Origin: Leifsonia poae
GTDB taxonomy: Bacteria > Actinomycetota > Actinomycetes > Actinomycetales > Microbacteriaceae
Assembly: GCF_020009625.1 (NCBI RefSeq)
Contig: NZ_JAIHLP010000002.1
Location: 2,108,001-2,172,000 of the forward strand
Length of the DNA stretch: 64,000 nucleotides
Reading direction: 5' to 3'
Position numbers and translations under genes: made by a program. Below are positions 34,604 to 43,954 of this stretch, one piece after another. Below the pieces are notes generated by a model. That model was not told the DNA's origin. It worked only from the letters and a program-made list of their open reading frames with translations, and searched no databases. Position 1 is the first letter of the stretch; every line of letters starts with the position of its first letter.

Positions 34604-36049
34604 CTAGCGCGCCGGGGTGAGCGTGAAGCGGTCTTCGGGTCTGGTGAGGCCCGCGATGAACGCCGACAATGAGTCGGCCCGGGAGTCGATACGCCAGTCG
34701 TTCGTCGCTCGGACGCCCTCCACATAGCTGGTGACGGCGAGGTTGAACCAGGAGAACCCGACGATGTCGGCGTTCTCGGGTTTGCCCATCGCGTCGAAGA
34801 ACGAGGTGATCCAAGCGGGTTTGTGGCCGTCGGTCTCCGAGGCCCCGACCTCCGAGAGCATGATCGGTTTCGTGGTCAGGGCGCGCAGCGCCTTGAGACT
34901 CGGCCCGAACGTGTAGTCGAAGGTGAAGTTGTTGTCGGCCTTGTACGGCGGGCGCAGGTAGCCGGAGAGACCGACCCAGTCGACGTAGGCGTCACCCGGG
35001 TAGAGCGAGTCGAGGTAGCCGGCGACCTTGTGGCTCGCGGGGAGGTTGTTCACGATGTTCGGCGACCACACCCACATCACAAGGGAGTTGGCCCCCTCCT
35101 GCTGGAAGATGTCGTGCACGTGCCGCCACATCTTCACGTAGTCGCCGGCGCTGTTCCCGTTGATCGACTTGCCTGAGCCGTCGGTCTCGGCCCAGGGATA
35201 CCAGATGCCGTTCATTTCGTGGTCGAGACGGATGGCGAGCGGCAGCCCTGTGGCGACGATGTCTTTCGCGTACGTGTGCAGGTAGGCATCGAAGTCGCCT
35301 CCGATGATCTTCGGGAGGGAGTACGCCGGTGCGTCCACAGTGTCGTTGCCATCGGTGATCGGGCGGGACTCCCAGGTCATCATCGGCAGTCGGCCGTTCT
35401 GCCACGCACGGGTGACCGCGTTGGCCCGGAAGCTCTCATCCCATCCGCTGAAGTAGCCGACGACGTTCGGCTGCACGCCGATCTTCGCGCTCGTGGCGTC
35501 GAAGGTCGCCCAGTTGAAGGGCGCCTGCTCCGTGTACATGCCGAAGTAGCGCGAGGCCGGCGTGAGGAGCTGCGCCTTGGCCGGGGCGGTGATCGGAGTC
35601 GGCGGCGTGGCTCCCGACCCCTTTCCGGGCGAGGGTTTGGCACCGGATGCGGTCCCCGTCTTCGTTCCGGCGACCGCCCCGACCGCGGCCTTCGCCTGGG
35701 CGAGGGCATTCTCGGCGATGGTGGCGCGTTGCTGTGCCTGGGCGAGCTGTTTGGCCGTGCTGGCCTGGGCGGCGAGAGCCTTCGCCTGCACGGCGGAGAG
35801 CTTGCCCTTCTGGGAGGCGATGGTGGCCGTGGCGCTTGCCAGGCTCTTCTTGAGCTTGGTGTTCTCGCCGGCGAGCGGGTTCACCGCTTCGACGGCGGCG
35901 TTCACCACGCTGCGAACCGGGCTGGTCGGGGAGGACCAGACGAAGTAGGAGATGCCGCTGAGCACGACTGCAAGCACGAGGAACGCCGCGGCGGTGGCTT
36001 GTGAGCGGGATTTGCTTTGCGCCCACCAGGTGACGGTGTTGTCAGACAA
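34604..36049 (-). CDS. Membrane-anchored GH26-family glycoside hydrolase
   Basis: 481 residues. A single membrane segment (about 19-38) is followed by a coiled-coil-like Ala/Lys/Gln region (about 58-125), a Pro/Gly/Ser linker (130-155), then a GH26 domain outside the membrane. The acid/base is Glu278 in RLDHEMNGIWYPW and the nucleophile is Glu400 in MLSEVGA, both at the ends of barrel strands. Known GH26 enzymes cut beta-1,4-mannan, beta-1,3-xylan or mixed beta-glucan. Its start overlaps the GT2 stop by 8 bp, so it is probably coupled to polymer synthesis, trimming or releasing the chain. Substrate specificity is not readable. Confidence 0.85.
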   Translation of the reverse strand: MSDNTVTWWAQSKSRSQATAAAFLVLAVVLSGISYFVWSSPTSPVRSVVNAAVEAVNPLAGENTKLKKSLASATATIASQKGKLSAVQAKALAAQASTAKQLAQAQQRATIAENALAQAKAAVGAVAGTKTGTASGAKPSPGKGSGATPPTPITAPAKAQLLTPASRYFGMYTEQAPFNWATFDATSAKIGVQPNVVGYFSGWDESFRANAVTRAWQNGRLPMMTWESRPITDGNDTVDAPAYSLPKIIGGDFDAYLHTYAKDIVATGLPLAIRLDHEMNGIWYPWAETDGSGKSINGNSAGDYVKMWRHVHDIFQQEGANSLVMWVWSPNIVNNLPASHKVAGYLDSLYPGDAYVDWVGLSGYLRPPYKADNNFTFDYTFGPSLKALRALTTKPIMLSEVGASETDGHKPAWITSFFDAMGKPENADIVGFSWFNLAVTSYVEGVRATNDWRIDSRADSLSAFIAGLTRPEDRFTLTPAR

Positions 36050-37604
36050 GGAACAGAGCCTCCAGGGTCAGGATCGCGATACCGATCACGTAGGGGATGG
36101 CGGCGAGGGGGTTGAGCCGGCGGCGTTCGGCGCGCGTGTTCGACGGCGCGGCAGCACTCTGAGCGGCGGCCTTGCGCGTCTCGGCACGGGTGGCGAGCGC
36201 GGTCGAGGTGGTGAGCCCGCCGACCGCGTCAGGCAGCGACGGCGAGGTCGTCGGACCGGAGGCACCGGAGGCACCGGAGGCACCGGTGGAGTCGTCGGCC
36301 GAGTCGATCGCCGCATCGGACGCGTCGATCTCGTGGTCGGCCGTGATCTCGTTCGGACCGCCCGCATAGGCCCCGGCCCGGGTGCCCCACCCGCTGGCGT
36401 GCGCCATGCGGAAGAACCCGAGCAACCGGATCGGCATGAGGAAGAACGTCGAGACGATGATGAACACGGGCAGCCGGAAGAAGTCGGTCGGCTTCTCGGA
36501 GAGGTGACGGATCTGCCGGATGGACATGCTGATCACCGAGGAGACGACCATCAGCGCGATCACCGCCAGCACGCCCGTCTGCACGCCGTAGGCGTTGAGG
36601 AACCCCTCGTAGAGGTTGTAGCCCTGCCCGGTGATCGACCGGTAGATCCAGCCGAGGAGCACGCCGAACAGCACGAACGGCAGGATGATGTCGGTGATGA
36701 AGAAGAACGCCAGCAGCGGCGCGTGACCGAGCATCCACGGCAGCATCCGCAGCGTGTTGTACTGGCTGCCGCGGGCCCAGCGCAGCTGCTGCTTGAACAG
36801 CTTCTTCACCTTGAGCGGCGCATCCGTGTAGACGAGGCTGGTGTGCTGGTAGACGGTGCGATAGCCCTCTTTGAGTGTGAGGTTGGTGAGGGTTCGGTCG
36901 TCGGAGACTTCAAGGAAGACGCCGAGGAACTTCTCGGTCATGAACTTGTCCATGACGCGCATCAGGATCGAACGGCGGAAGGCGATCGTGCGCCCGGGGA
37001 GGCAGCCGATCTGGCCGACCACACTCTGAGCGGGCATCGAGTACAGCGCCCGCGAGTTCTCGAGCCAGTCGGCCCAGCGGGTGATCCAGCTGCGCTCGGG
37101 CTCCAGGATGCGCTGCTTCGTCGTCACCCCGCCAACGCGTTCGTCGGCGAACGGCTTGACGAGTTCCCGGAGTGCGTCGGGCATCCACACGGTGTCGGAG
37201 TCGACGAGCACGGTGATGTCTCCCGTGGACATCCGCGTGCCGATCATCACGGCGTTGCGCTTGCCCGGGATGGGCGTGTGCACCCAGCGCACCAGCGGCG
37301 CGAACTCCTCGCACACCTCGACGAGCCCGGGGTTCGGCGCACCGTTGATGACGACGATGATCTCGCCCGGCTTCTGCTCGACCATGCGGCCGAGCACATC
37401 CCGGAACAGGTCGAGCGGCTCGTCGACGACCGGCACGACGACGCTCGTGGAGATGTCCACGTCGTCGACGTACGGCCGGTAGCGGCGCGAGATGATCACC
37501 TTGAGGAGCCAGATGAACCAGATGAGGGCGGAGTACACCGCGAAGAGATAGAGGTCGGGATGTCCGTCGAGCATGTGACGGATCTGCAGGATGAAAATGA
37601 ACAC
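36042..37604 (-). CDS. Processive GT2 glycosyltransferase, hyaluronan-synthase-like
   Basis: 520 residues. One N-terminal membrane segment (about 18-38), a cytoplasmic GT2 domain, then about four to five C-terminal segments forming a channel, with a low-complexity tail (about 430-495) before a last hydrophobic segment. Processive-synthase motifs are DSD (135-137), SDDRTLTN (234-241) and QQLRW (272-276). The DDRxLTN and YRTVYQHTS stretch is notably closer to hyaluronan synthases than to cellulose synthases. It probably polymerises and exports a polysaccharide from UDP-sugars supplied by the two downstream enzymes. GTG 37604 follows AAAGG at 8 bases. Confidence 0.85.
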   Translation of the reverse strand: MFIFILQIRHMLDGHPDLYLFAVYSALIWFIWLLKVIISRRYRPYVDDVDISTSVVVPVVDEPLDLFRDVLGRMVEQKPGEIIVVINGAPNPGLVEVCEEFAPLVRWVHTPIPGKRNAVMIGTRMSTGDITVLVDSDTVWMPDALRELVKPFADERVGGVTTKQRILEPERSWITRWADWLENSRALYSMPAQSVVGQIGCLPGRTIAFRRSILMRVMDKFMTEKFLGVFLEVSDDRTLTNLTLKEGYRTVYQHTSLVYTDAPLKVKKLFKQQLRWARGSQYNTLRMLPWMLGHAPLLAFFFITDIILPFVLFGVLLGWIYRSITGQGYNLYEGFLNAYGVQTGVLAVIALMVVSSVISMSIRQIRHLSEKPTDFFRLPVFIIVSTFFLMPIRLLGFFRMAHASGWGTRAGAYAGGPNEITADHEIDASDAAIDSADDSTGASGASGASGPTTSPSLPDAVGGLTTSTALATRAETRKAAAQSAAAPSNTRAERRRLNPLAAIPYVIGIAILTLEALFLV

Positions 37605-38157
37605 GAAGGAGACCTTTCGTGGTCGAGGCGTCGATGTCCGCGGCGTCGGGGACCTGGTCAGGATTCGGTTGATCTCGTTTCTAGCGGCACCCGTTCGGGG
37701 CGCGCAAGGCGCGGATTTCGACGGTCGGGTCGCCGTGGGAGGGTGCGGACGGTGCCGCCGGAGGAGGGTGCGCCGCACCCGATGTCCGTCGGGAAGGGGA
37801 CACGGGATCCGTGTCGGCACTCTGGGGGACACCCCCTCGATCGGGGGTCAGGGAACGGCCGGTCAGGCGACCATTCCACAACGGCGACGACGACCGGTCG
37901 ATTTCGGTCGCCCGATCGAGTTGTCCCCCGGCTTGTACCCCGGTTCGAGGGGCGGAAATCGACCAGAAATGCGCCCCTGAATGCCGCCTGAACTCTCTGA
38001 GAATTTACACATTTGTAACAAACCGTTCAGGCTCGGTGCACTCCGGCTGTCGGCGTTTCGGGGGACATGAGCCGGGCGGGAATACCGTCCGGATTGATGT
38101 GTTTACATAGATTGGCAATGGAGCCGCACCCATTATCCGTTCGACCCCAGGAGTCCC
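37605..38157. other. Gene-free divergent region, exopolysaccharide operon / nitroreductase
   Basis: 553 bp with no credible coding frame, much longer than other gaps here. It holds two G/C hairpins, one at 37824-37847 (GGGGG-ACA-CCCCC then CCCCC-TCGATC-GGGGG) and one at 37948-37978 (AGGGGCG / CGCCCCT arms). An AT-rich patch (about 38000-38035, TTTACACATTTGTAACAAA) could hold promoter boxes in either direction. A long untranslated leader for the minus-strand operon is plausible. I recognise no known riboswitch. Confidence 0.45.
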
Positions 38158-38745
38158 ATGTCCATCGCCGATCTCACGTCCCGCACGGCCGATACGACCG
38201 TCACCCTCCTCCCCGCTCTCGCCGAACGATGGAGCCCCCGCTCCTTCGACGGTTCGACGATCGACGAGACGAAGCTGACCGCCGCCCTCGAGGCCGCCCG
38301 CTGGTCACCGTCGGCGGCCAACACCCAGCCGTGGCGGTTCATCGTCGCCCGCCGCGGCACCGCAGCCTTCGACGCGGTGGTGGCGAACCTGATGGGGTTC
38401 AACCAGGCGTGGGCGGGCGCAGCGAGTGCGCTGATCGTCGCCATCACCGAAGACGTCGACGCCGAGGGCGCCGAGCGCCGCTGGGCCAGCTACGACGTGG
38501 GCCAGGCCGTCGCGCACCTCAGCGTGCAGGCTCACCACGATGGTCTGCACGTGCACCAGATGGGCGGCTTCGTCGCCGACGGGCTGCGTGAGGCCTTCGG
38601 CATCGACGAGCGCTTCACGCCCGTCTCCGTCACCGCGCTCGGCACCGTCGGCGACCCGGACGCGCTGCCCGAGCCGCTGCGCTCCCGCGAGATCGCGCCG
38701 CGCACCCGGGTTCCGCTCGACGACATCATCCTCGTCAACGAATAG
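38158..38745 (+). CDS. Nitroreductase family protein (FMN oxidoreductase)
   Basis: A 195-residue member of the nitroreductase fold. RWSPRSFDG at the N-terminus is the conserved FMN-phosphate-binding opening, WSPSAANTQPWRFIVA the next FMN motif, and AHLSVQAHHDGLHVHQMGGF the dimer-interface helix and loop. These dimeric enzymes reduce nitroaromatics, quinones or other electron-poor compounds with NAD(P)H. AGGAG sits just before ATG 38158. The physiological substrate cannot be inferred and no partner gene follows on the same strand. Confidence 0.87.
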   Translation: MSIADLTSRTADTTVTLLPALAERWSPRSFDGSTIDETKLTAALEAARWSPSAANTQPWRFIVARRGTAAFDAVVANLMGFNQAWAGAASALIVAITEDVDAEGAERRWASYDVGQAVAHLSVQAHHDGLHVHQMGGFVADGLREAFGIDERFTPVSVTALGTVGDPDALPEPLRSREIAPRTRVPLDDIILVNE

Positions 38746-38787
38746 CGGACCCTCGACCCGGCCGAAGCCCGAGGTCGCCGAGACCGC

Positions 38788-39837
38788 TCAGGGACGAACG
38801 AGGACCTTGATCGCGCGGCGCTCATCCATGGCCGCGTATGCCTCGGCGATCTCGGCGAGCGGCAGTTCGAGATCGAACACCCGGCCGGGATCGATGGCGC
38901 CCGACAGCACATCGGGCAGCAGCTCCTCCACATAGTTGCGCACCGGCGCGACCCCGCCGTTGACCCCGATGTTGCTGTTGAAGAGCGGCCGAACGGGCAG
39001 TTCCGGGCCGCCGTTCGGCGCTCCGACATAGCCGACCATGCCGCCGGGGCGCGCGGAGCGGATGGCCTGATCCATCGACTCCTTGGTGCCGACCGCCTCG
39101 AGCACGCAGTCGGCGCCGACACCGTCGAGCAGCGCTTTCACGGCGGCCACGCCCTCGTCGCCTCGCGCGGCGATGATGTCGGTGGCGCCGAACTCGCGGG
39201 CGAGCTCCTGCCGCGCCTCGTGGCGTGACATGACGACGATACGCGAAGCGCCCAGCCGCGACGATGCCAGCACGGCGCAGAGCCCCACCGCACCGTCGCC
39301 GACCACGACGACGGTGCTGCCACGGGTGACGCCGGCCGAGACAGCGGCGTGGTGACCCGTGCCCATCACATCCGCAAGGGTGAGCAGGCTGGGGATGAGT
39401 TCTTCACGCGGGTACTCGGGTGTCGCGACGAGTGACCCGTCGGCGTGCGGAACGCGCACCCGCTCACCCTGACCACCGTCGGCGAAGCCGCCCAGCCGGT
39501 CGTTCGAGCCCCACCAGCCGCCGTGCAGGCACGAGGTGCTGACGCCGTTGCGGCAGTTCACACAGGTCATGTCGCAGTCGTAGAACGGCGCGATGACGAA
39601 GTCGCCGGGGAGGAGCGTCGTCACCTCCGGGCCGACCTCCTCGACGACGCCGACGAACTCGTGGCCGATGCGGTGCGGCTCCTTGGTGGGGGTGATCCCG
39701 CGGTACGGCCAGAGGTCGGACCCGCAGACACAGGCGGCGACGACGCGCACGATGGCGTCGCCGCCGGTCGAGAGCACCGGGTCGGGAACCTGTTCGATCC
39801 GCACATCCCGTTCACCGTGAATCACTGTCGCAAGCAT
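38788..39837 (-). CDS. Zinc-dependent alcohol dehydrogenase (MDR family)
   Basis: A 349-residue medium-chain dehydrogenase. The catalytic zinc site comes from ACVCGSD and GHEFVG. The structural zinc loop CDMTCVNCRNGVSTSC has all four cysteines. The cofactor motif is VVGDGAVG in the Rossmann domain. The layout resembles threonine/sorbitol/formaldehyde-type zinc ADHs that oxidise alcohols or sugar alcohols. It converges on the nitroreductase gene across 42 bp and lies 51 bp from the adhesin's stop, so it is probably its own unit. Confidence 0.88.
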   Translation of the reverse strand: MLATVIHGERDVRIEQVPDPVLSTGGDAIVRVVAACVCGSDLWPYRGITPTKEPHRIGHEFVGVVEEVGPEVTTLLPGDFVIAPFYDCDMTCVNCRNGVSTSCLHGGWWGSNDRLGGFADGGQGERVRVPHADGSLVATPEYPREELIPSLLTLADVMGTGHHAAVSAGVTRGSTVVVVGDGAVGLCAVLASSRLGASRIVVMSRHEARQELAREFGATDIIAARGDEGVAAVKALLDGVGADCVLEAVGTKESMDQAIRSARPGGMVGYVGAPNGGPELPVRPLFNSNIGVNGGVAPVRNYVEELLPDVLSGAIDPGRVFDLELPLAEIAEAYAAMDERRAIKVLVRP

Positions 39838-39888
39838 GCACTGAGCCTACGCTCCGCGCCGCTGCCCGATGTCCTCGGGACGGCGCGG

Positions 39889-42800
39889 TCAGCCGTTGCG
39901 CGGTCGGCGGCGCAACGCGACTGCTGCACCCGCGGCGAGCAGCAGCAGGGCGAGCAGGGCGAGCCCGGAGACGTCGAGGCCCGTGTCCGGCAGCTCCCCG
40001 CCGTTCGTTCCGGCTGTGCCCGACCCCGTGCCGCCGGAGGCCGTACCGCCCGTGCCGCCCGGCGTGACCGGGGCTGACGGCAGGGTGATGTCGGTCCGCA
40101 GGTAACGCACCGAGCCGTCCGGAGCGATCCCGGCAGCGACGAGCGAGTGCGCGCCGGTGAATCCGGCCGGGATCGTGACGGTCGCCGTGGCCGTGCCGGT
40201 CGCATCCGCGTTGACGACGGTGAGCAGAGTGGGCGCCGAGTAAATGCCGAAACTCACGGGCGCGTCGGGGGCGAACCCGGCGGCCGTCAGCGTGAGCGTG
40301 TCGCCCGGCTTCACCGCTCCCGGGACCCCGGCGAGGGGACCGGATGCGGTGGGCGTGATCAGCGGCAGCGGCACGGTCTGCGCGTCTTCGACCACCAGCA
40401 TGAAGGGCTGCGTGACATCGGGTCGACCCGAGGCCGATGCGATGAGAACGAGCGGCGTCGTGGCGACCGGGGCGACGGTGGTGCCGCCGATCGTCGCCGT
40501 TCCGTCGCCGTTGTCAGTGAAGGTCAGCCCGGCGGGCAATGCGCCGGCCACGGCGATGCCCGACACCGCCGGATAGGCCGCCCCCGTCGTCACCGCGAAG
40601 TCGACACCGACGCCGCGGGTGACCGTGAGGGTTGCTGGGCTCGTGAACGCCACTGCCTCCACGACGGTGAGCCTGAGGGTCTGCACGGCGTTCGTCGCGA
40701 CACCGTTCGACGCCGTCAGGGTGAGCGTGTAGACGCCGCCCGTGCCGGAGCGCGGCGTTCCGGCGATCATCGCCGAGCCATCGCCGTTATCGGTGTACGT
40801 CACCCCGGTGGGAAGCGATCCCGTCTCCGTGATCGTCGTCGCCGCCGGGAAGCCCGCCGTCGTCGTCACAGCGAAGGAGCCGGCCGCGCCCGCGGACAGC
40901 GTGGCCGCCGAGGCGCTCGTGAACGTCGGCGGGGCGCTGACGGTGAGCACGAACGACTGGCTGGCAGCGGGAGAGAAGCCATTCGTCGCCGCGATCGTGA
41001 ATGGGTACTGGCCACTGGAGCCCACTGGGGGCGTGCCGGCGAGCGTCGCTGTTCCGTCGCCGTTGTCGGTGAAGCTCAGCCAGGCCGGTCGGGTTCCCGA
41101 CAGGCTCAGTGCCGCATCGGGGATGCCGGAGGTCGTGACGGCGAAGCTCTGCGCGCCGCCCCCGGCGGCGAACCGGGCCGCCGCCGCGCTGCTGATGGTG
41201 GGCGCGGTCCCCACCGAGAGCGCCGCATGCGTCGAGGCGAAGCCGGCGGCGTTCGTGAACCCGGCGAGATAGAGGCGGCGGTTGTCGCTCTGCGCAGCCG
41301 TGAACGAGTATGTGGCCGACGTGGCGCCGGGTATGGCAGTGTAGGTGCTTCCGCCGTTCGTCGAGACGTACCACTGCACGCCGGGTGCAGGGTATCCGCT
41401 CGCGCCCGCGGTGAAGCTGACGGTGTTACCGGCATTCACCGTCTGGGCGGCCGCGGGCAGAGTGATCGCCGGAGCCTGGTTGATCAGGAAGTGGACGGTC
41501 TGCGAGGCGTCGGGCGAGACGCCGTTCGACGCGGACAGTGCGACATCGGTATCGCCGCCGGTTCCTGTCGGCGTGCCGCTGATGGTCGCCGTTCCGTCGC
41601 CGTTGTCGGCGAGCGTCAGACCAGTCGGCAGGGCGCCCGAGGCGATCGTGATCGTCGTGACGGCCGGATACGCATGACCGGTGGTCACCGTCTCGCTGAA
41701 CGGAACCCCGATCGTGCCGGAGACCGAGGTCGGGCCGGTGAAGCTGGGCGCCTCGGTCACCGTGAGAGTGAACGACTGCGAGGCCGCGGTGCCGACGGCG
41801 TTGTCCGCCGTCAGGGTCAGAGGGTACGCGCCGCCTGTTCCCGCCGTCGGCGTGCCGCTGATGGTCGCCGTGCCGTTTCCGTTGTCGAGGAAGGTGACGC
41901 CGGCCGGAAGCGTGCCGGTCTCGCTGATCGGCGTCGGCGTCGGGCGGCCGGATGCGGTGACCACGAAGGAGCCCGCGCTGCCGGCCACGAAGGCGGCCGA
42001 GCCGGCGCTTGTGAACGACGGGCTCTGCCGCACGTTCAGGGTCAGGGTCTGGGTCGTGGTGCTGACGACGTTCTGCGCTGTGATCACGAACGAGTAGCTG
42101 CCGCCCGTTCCGGCGGCCGGGGCGCCGGTGATCGTCGCAGTGCCATTGCCCTTGTCGGTGAAGGTCAGCCCGGTCGGCAGAACGGCGGGCGAGATCGTGA
42201 GGGTCGGCGCCGGGAAGCCGGTAGTCGTGACGGTGACCGTTCCCGTGGTTCCGACGATCGCGGAGGCGGTCGCCGGCGAGGTGATCAGCGGCGCCACCGC
42301 CGTCGCGACAGCCGCGACGGCTGTTCCGCTGTCGAGCTTCGCGGTGAGGGAACCCTGCCCGGTCGTGCCCTGCGAGTGGTATGTGGTCGTCGCCACCCCC
42401 AGCGCGAGCGCGCTGGTGCTCGGCGAGGATCCCGCTCCCGCCGGCGCCGCACCAGACCAGACGATCGGCAGCCCGTCGAATGCGTCGAGCGAGGCCGGGT
42501 CGACGGCTCCCCCAGCCGAGTCCGTGAGCAGTCCGGCGGTGACCGTGGAGCTGGTCGACGGCGGCAGGATGAGCGTGGGCGACGCCGTCGCGGTCAATTT
42601 CAGATACGGCGAAGCGGTCAAGCCGGAGACGTTGTCGCACCCGGATGCGCCGGGCCCGCCCGAGCATCCCCACCAGTTCTGAGTGGCGTTGGCCGTTGCC
42701 CCTCCGGTGACGGCGACCGCCGCCCCACCGACGTTCCCCGCGATGCGGTTGAAGTGCGCCGTGAGGGATCCGCCGGCCACGTCGATCGCCGCGGCACCCG

Positions 42801-43761
42801 TCCCGCCCCCGCTGACCGTGTTGGCGGTGAACGTCGAGCCGATCACGCCGAGGGCACCGGACTCGAGCCAGATCGCACCGCCGCGAGCGGTGTTCCCTGC
42901 GGAGCCGACCGCACCGTTCTGGTCGAACGTGCTGGTGTCGATGCCGAGCGGCGTGCCGCCGGCCGGGTCGGCGATCCAGATCGCGGCACCGCCGTTGTCG
43001 ACCCCACCGACTGTCTTCGTGCTGTTCTTGCTGAACGTGCTGCCGCTGACCGTGAGCGCCTGGCTCGCCATCCCGGGAACGGACTGGTAGGCGATGGCGC
43101 CGCCCGCGCTGCTTCCGGAGGAGTTCTGAGAGAAGGTCGAGCCGGTCACCGTGAGGGAGCCGCCCACGAACTGGATGGCGCCGCCGGCCTGGTTGGTGGG
43201 GTCGGCGACGGTGTTCGCGGCGTTGCCCGAGAACGTGGAGTTGCGCACGACGAGCGAATCCGGCTGCATCCCGGGCGAAGCGGACCCTCCGATGAGCGCG
43301 CCGCCGCCGTAGACGTTGTCGACGCCACCGGTCACGGTGAGCCCGTCGATCGTCGCGGCCATTCCGCCCAGCTGGCCGGGGTCGAGGGTGAAGACCTGAT
43401 CCGTGCCGTCACCGGTCACGGTCGGGGTCGCCCCCGGGGCCGCCTGCACGGTGATGTCGGAACCGGGCAGCGTACCGACCGCGAGAGGACCGGTCGTCAG
43501 CGTGTAGCTCCCATCGGGAACCTGAACCGTCTGGCCCCCACCGAGGTTGTTCGCCACGCAGAGCGCGTTGCGCAGCGTGGTCGGAGAAGCAACCACCGTG
43601 ATCGAAGCGGTCGTGCACGCATGGTTCGCATCGCTGTCGGCGGTCGAGGTGACCACGAGCGTCCCCGCTGCGGCGGCCGGCCCGGCGACGGCGAGAAGAC
43701 CGCCGACCACGAGAAGCGAACTGAGGAGAACGGCGGTGGCACGAGCGATTCTGGGGGTCAT
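39889..43761 (-). CDS. Giant LPDTG-anchored surface protein with beta-helix and putative-Ig repeats
   Basis: 1290 residues. A signal peptide (about 1-32, ending AVAGPAAAA) is followed by a parallel beta-helix-like region (about 35-370) of NSTFSGNxA turns, as in polymorphic-outer-membrane or pectate-lyase-like proteins. Then come at least six putative-Ig (He_PIG-like) units, each with LPxGLTFTDNGDGTATIxGTP, and one Ig-like insert (VQWYVSTNGG). The C-terminus has LPDTG, a hydrophobic span and RRRPRNG, a complete sortase signal. It is probably an adhesin linked to peptidoglycan. It is divergent from the DUF6916/tail-collar cassette and shares its promoter region. Confidence 0.85.
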   Translation of the reverse strand: MTPRIARATAVLLSSLLVVGGLLAVAGPAAAAGTLVVTSTADSDANHACTTASITVVASPTTLRNALCVANNLGGGQTVQVPDGSYTLTTGPLAVGTLPGSDITVQAAPGATPTVTGDGTDQVFTLDPGQLGGMAATIDGLTVTGGVDNVYGGGALIGGSASPGMQPDSLVVRNSTFSGNAANTVADPTNQAGGAIQFVGGSLTVTGSTFSQNSSGSSAGGAIAYQSVPGMASQALTVSGSTFSKNSTKTVGGVDNGGAAIWIADPAGGTPLGIDTSTFDQNGAVGSAGNTARGGAIWLESGALGVIGSTFTANTVSGGGTGAAAIDVAGGSLTAHFNRIAGNVGGAAVAVTGGATANATQNWWGCSGGPGASGCDNVSGLTASPYLKLTATASPTLILPPSTSSTVTAGLLTDSAGGAVDPASLDAFDGLPIVWSGAAPAGAGSSPSTSALALGVATTTYHSQGTTGQGSLTAKLDSGTAVAAVATAVAPLITSPATASAIVGTTGTVTVTTTGFPAPTLTISPAVLPTGLTFTDKGNGTATITGAPAAGTGGSYSFVITAQNVVSTTTQTLTLNVRQSPSFTSAGSAAFVAGSAGSFVVTASGRPTPTPISETGTLPAGVTFLDNGNGTATISGTPTAGTGGAYPLTLTADNAVGTAASQSFTLTVTEAPSFTGPTSVSGTIGVPFSETVTTGHAYPAVTTITIASGALPTGLTLADNGDGTATISGTPTGTGGDTDVALSASNGVSPDASQTVHFLINQAPAITLPAAAQTVNAGNTVSFTAGASGYPAPGVQWYVSTNGGSTYTAIPGATSATYSFTAAQSDNRRLYLAGFTNAAGFASTHAALSVGTAPTISSAAAARFAAGGGAQSFAVTTSGIPDAALSLSGTRPAWLSFTDNGDGTATLAGTPPVGSSGQYPFTIAATNGFSPAASQSFVLTVSAPPTFTSASAATLSAGAAGSFAVTTTAGFPAATTITETGSLPTGVTYTDNGDGSAMIAGTPRSGTGGVYTLTLTASNGVATNAVQTLRLTVVEAVAFTSPATLTVTRGVGVDFAVTTGAAYPAVSGIAVAGALPAGLTFTDNGDGTATIGGTTVAPVATTPLVLIASASGRPDVTQPFMLVVEDAQTVPLPLITPTASGPLAGVPGAVKPGDTLTLTAAGFAPDAPVSFGIYSAPTLLTVVNADATGTATATVTIPAGFTGAHSLVAAGIAPDGSVRYLRTDITLPSAPVTPGGTGGTASGGTGSGTAGTNGGELPDTGLDVSGLALLALLLLAAGAAVALRRRPRNG

Positions 43762-43852
43762 TGGCTGACACGGCTCCTTCTGCCATACCGGGTCGCCGGC
43801 TCCGAAATAATTGCATTCCGAGCGTAGTGGGTGGCGACATTCTCCCGCTCGA

Positions 43853-43867
43853 CCCCCATCTAGGGGG
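43853..43867. promoter_or_regulatory. C5-ATCTA-G5 inverted repeat in adhesin/cassette promoter
   Basis: CCCCCATCTAGGGGG lies in the 193-bp gap between the adhesin start (43761) and the DUF6916 start (43955). A second, wider inverted repeat (GGGGATC about 43864 and GATCCCC about 43888) overlaps it. Position midway between divergent genes fits an operator. A like element is at 37832-37847. Confidence 0.45.
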
Positions 43868-43954
43868 ATCCCGTCGAACAGTCACGATCCCCTAAGCTCA
43901 CACTCAGGCTGCGCTCTTCCCGAATGGACGCACCAACGCCTTCGAGGAGGAGCC

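Noticed and set aside
37605..38157. Known riboswitch in the leader of the exopolysaccharide operon
   Set aside because: Hairpins are present but no conserved core of c-di-GMP, c-di-AMP or other classes could be matched by eye.
40147..43827. Long open frame on the + strand, antisense to the LPDTG adhesin
   Set aside because: Low-complexity Arg-rich translation. The minus-strand gene explains the region fully.
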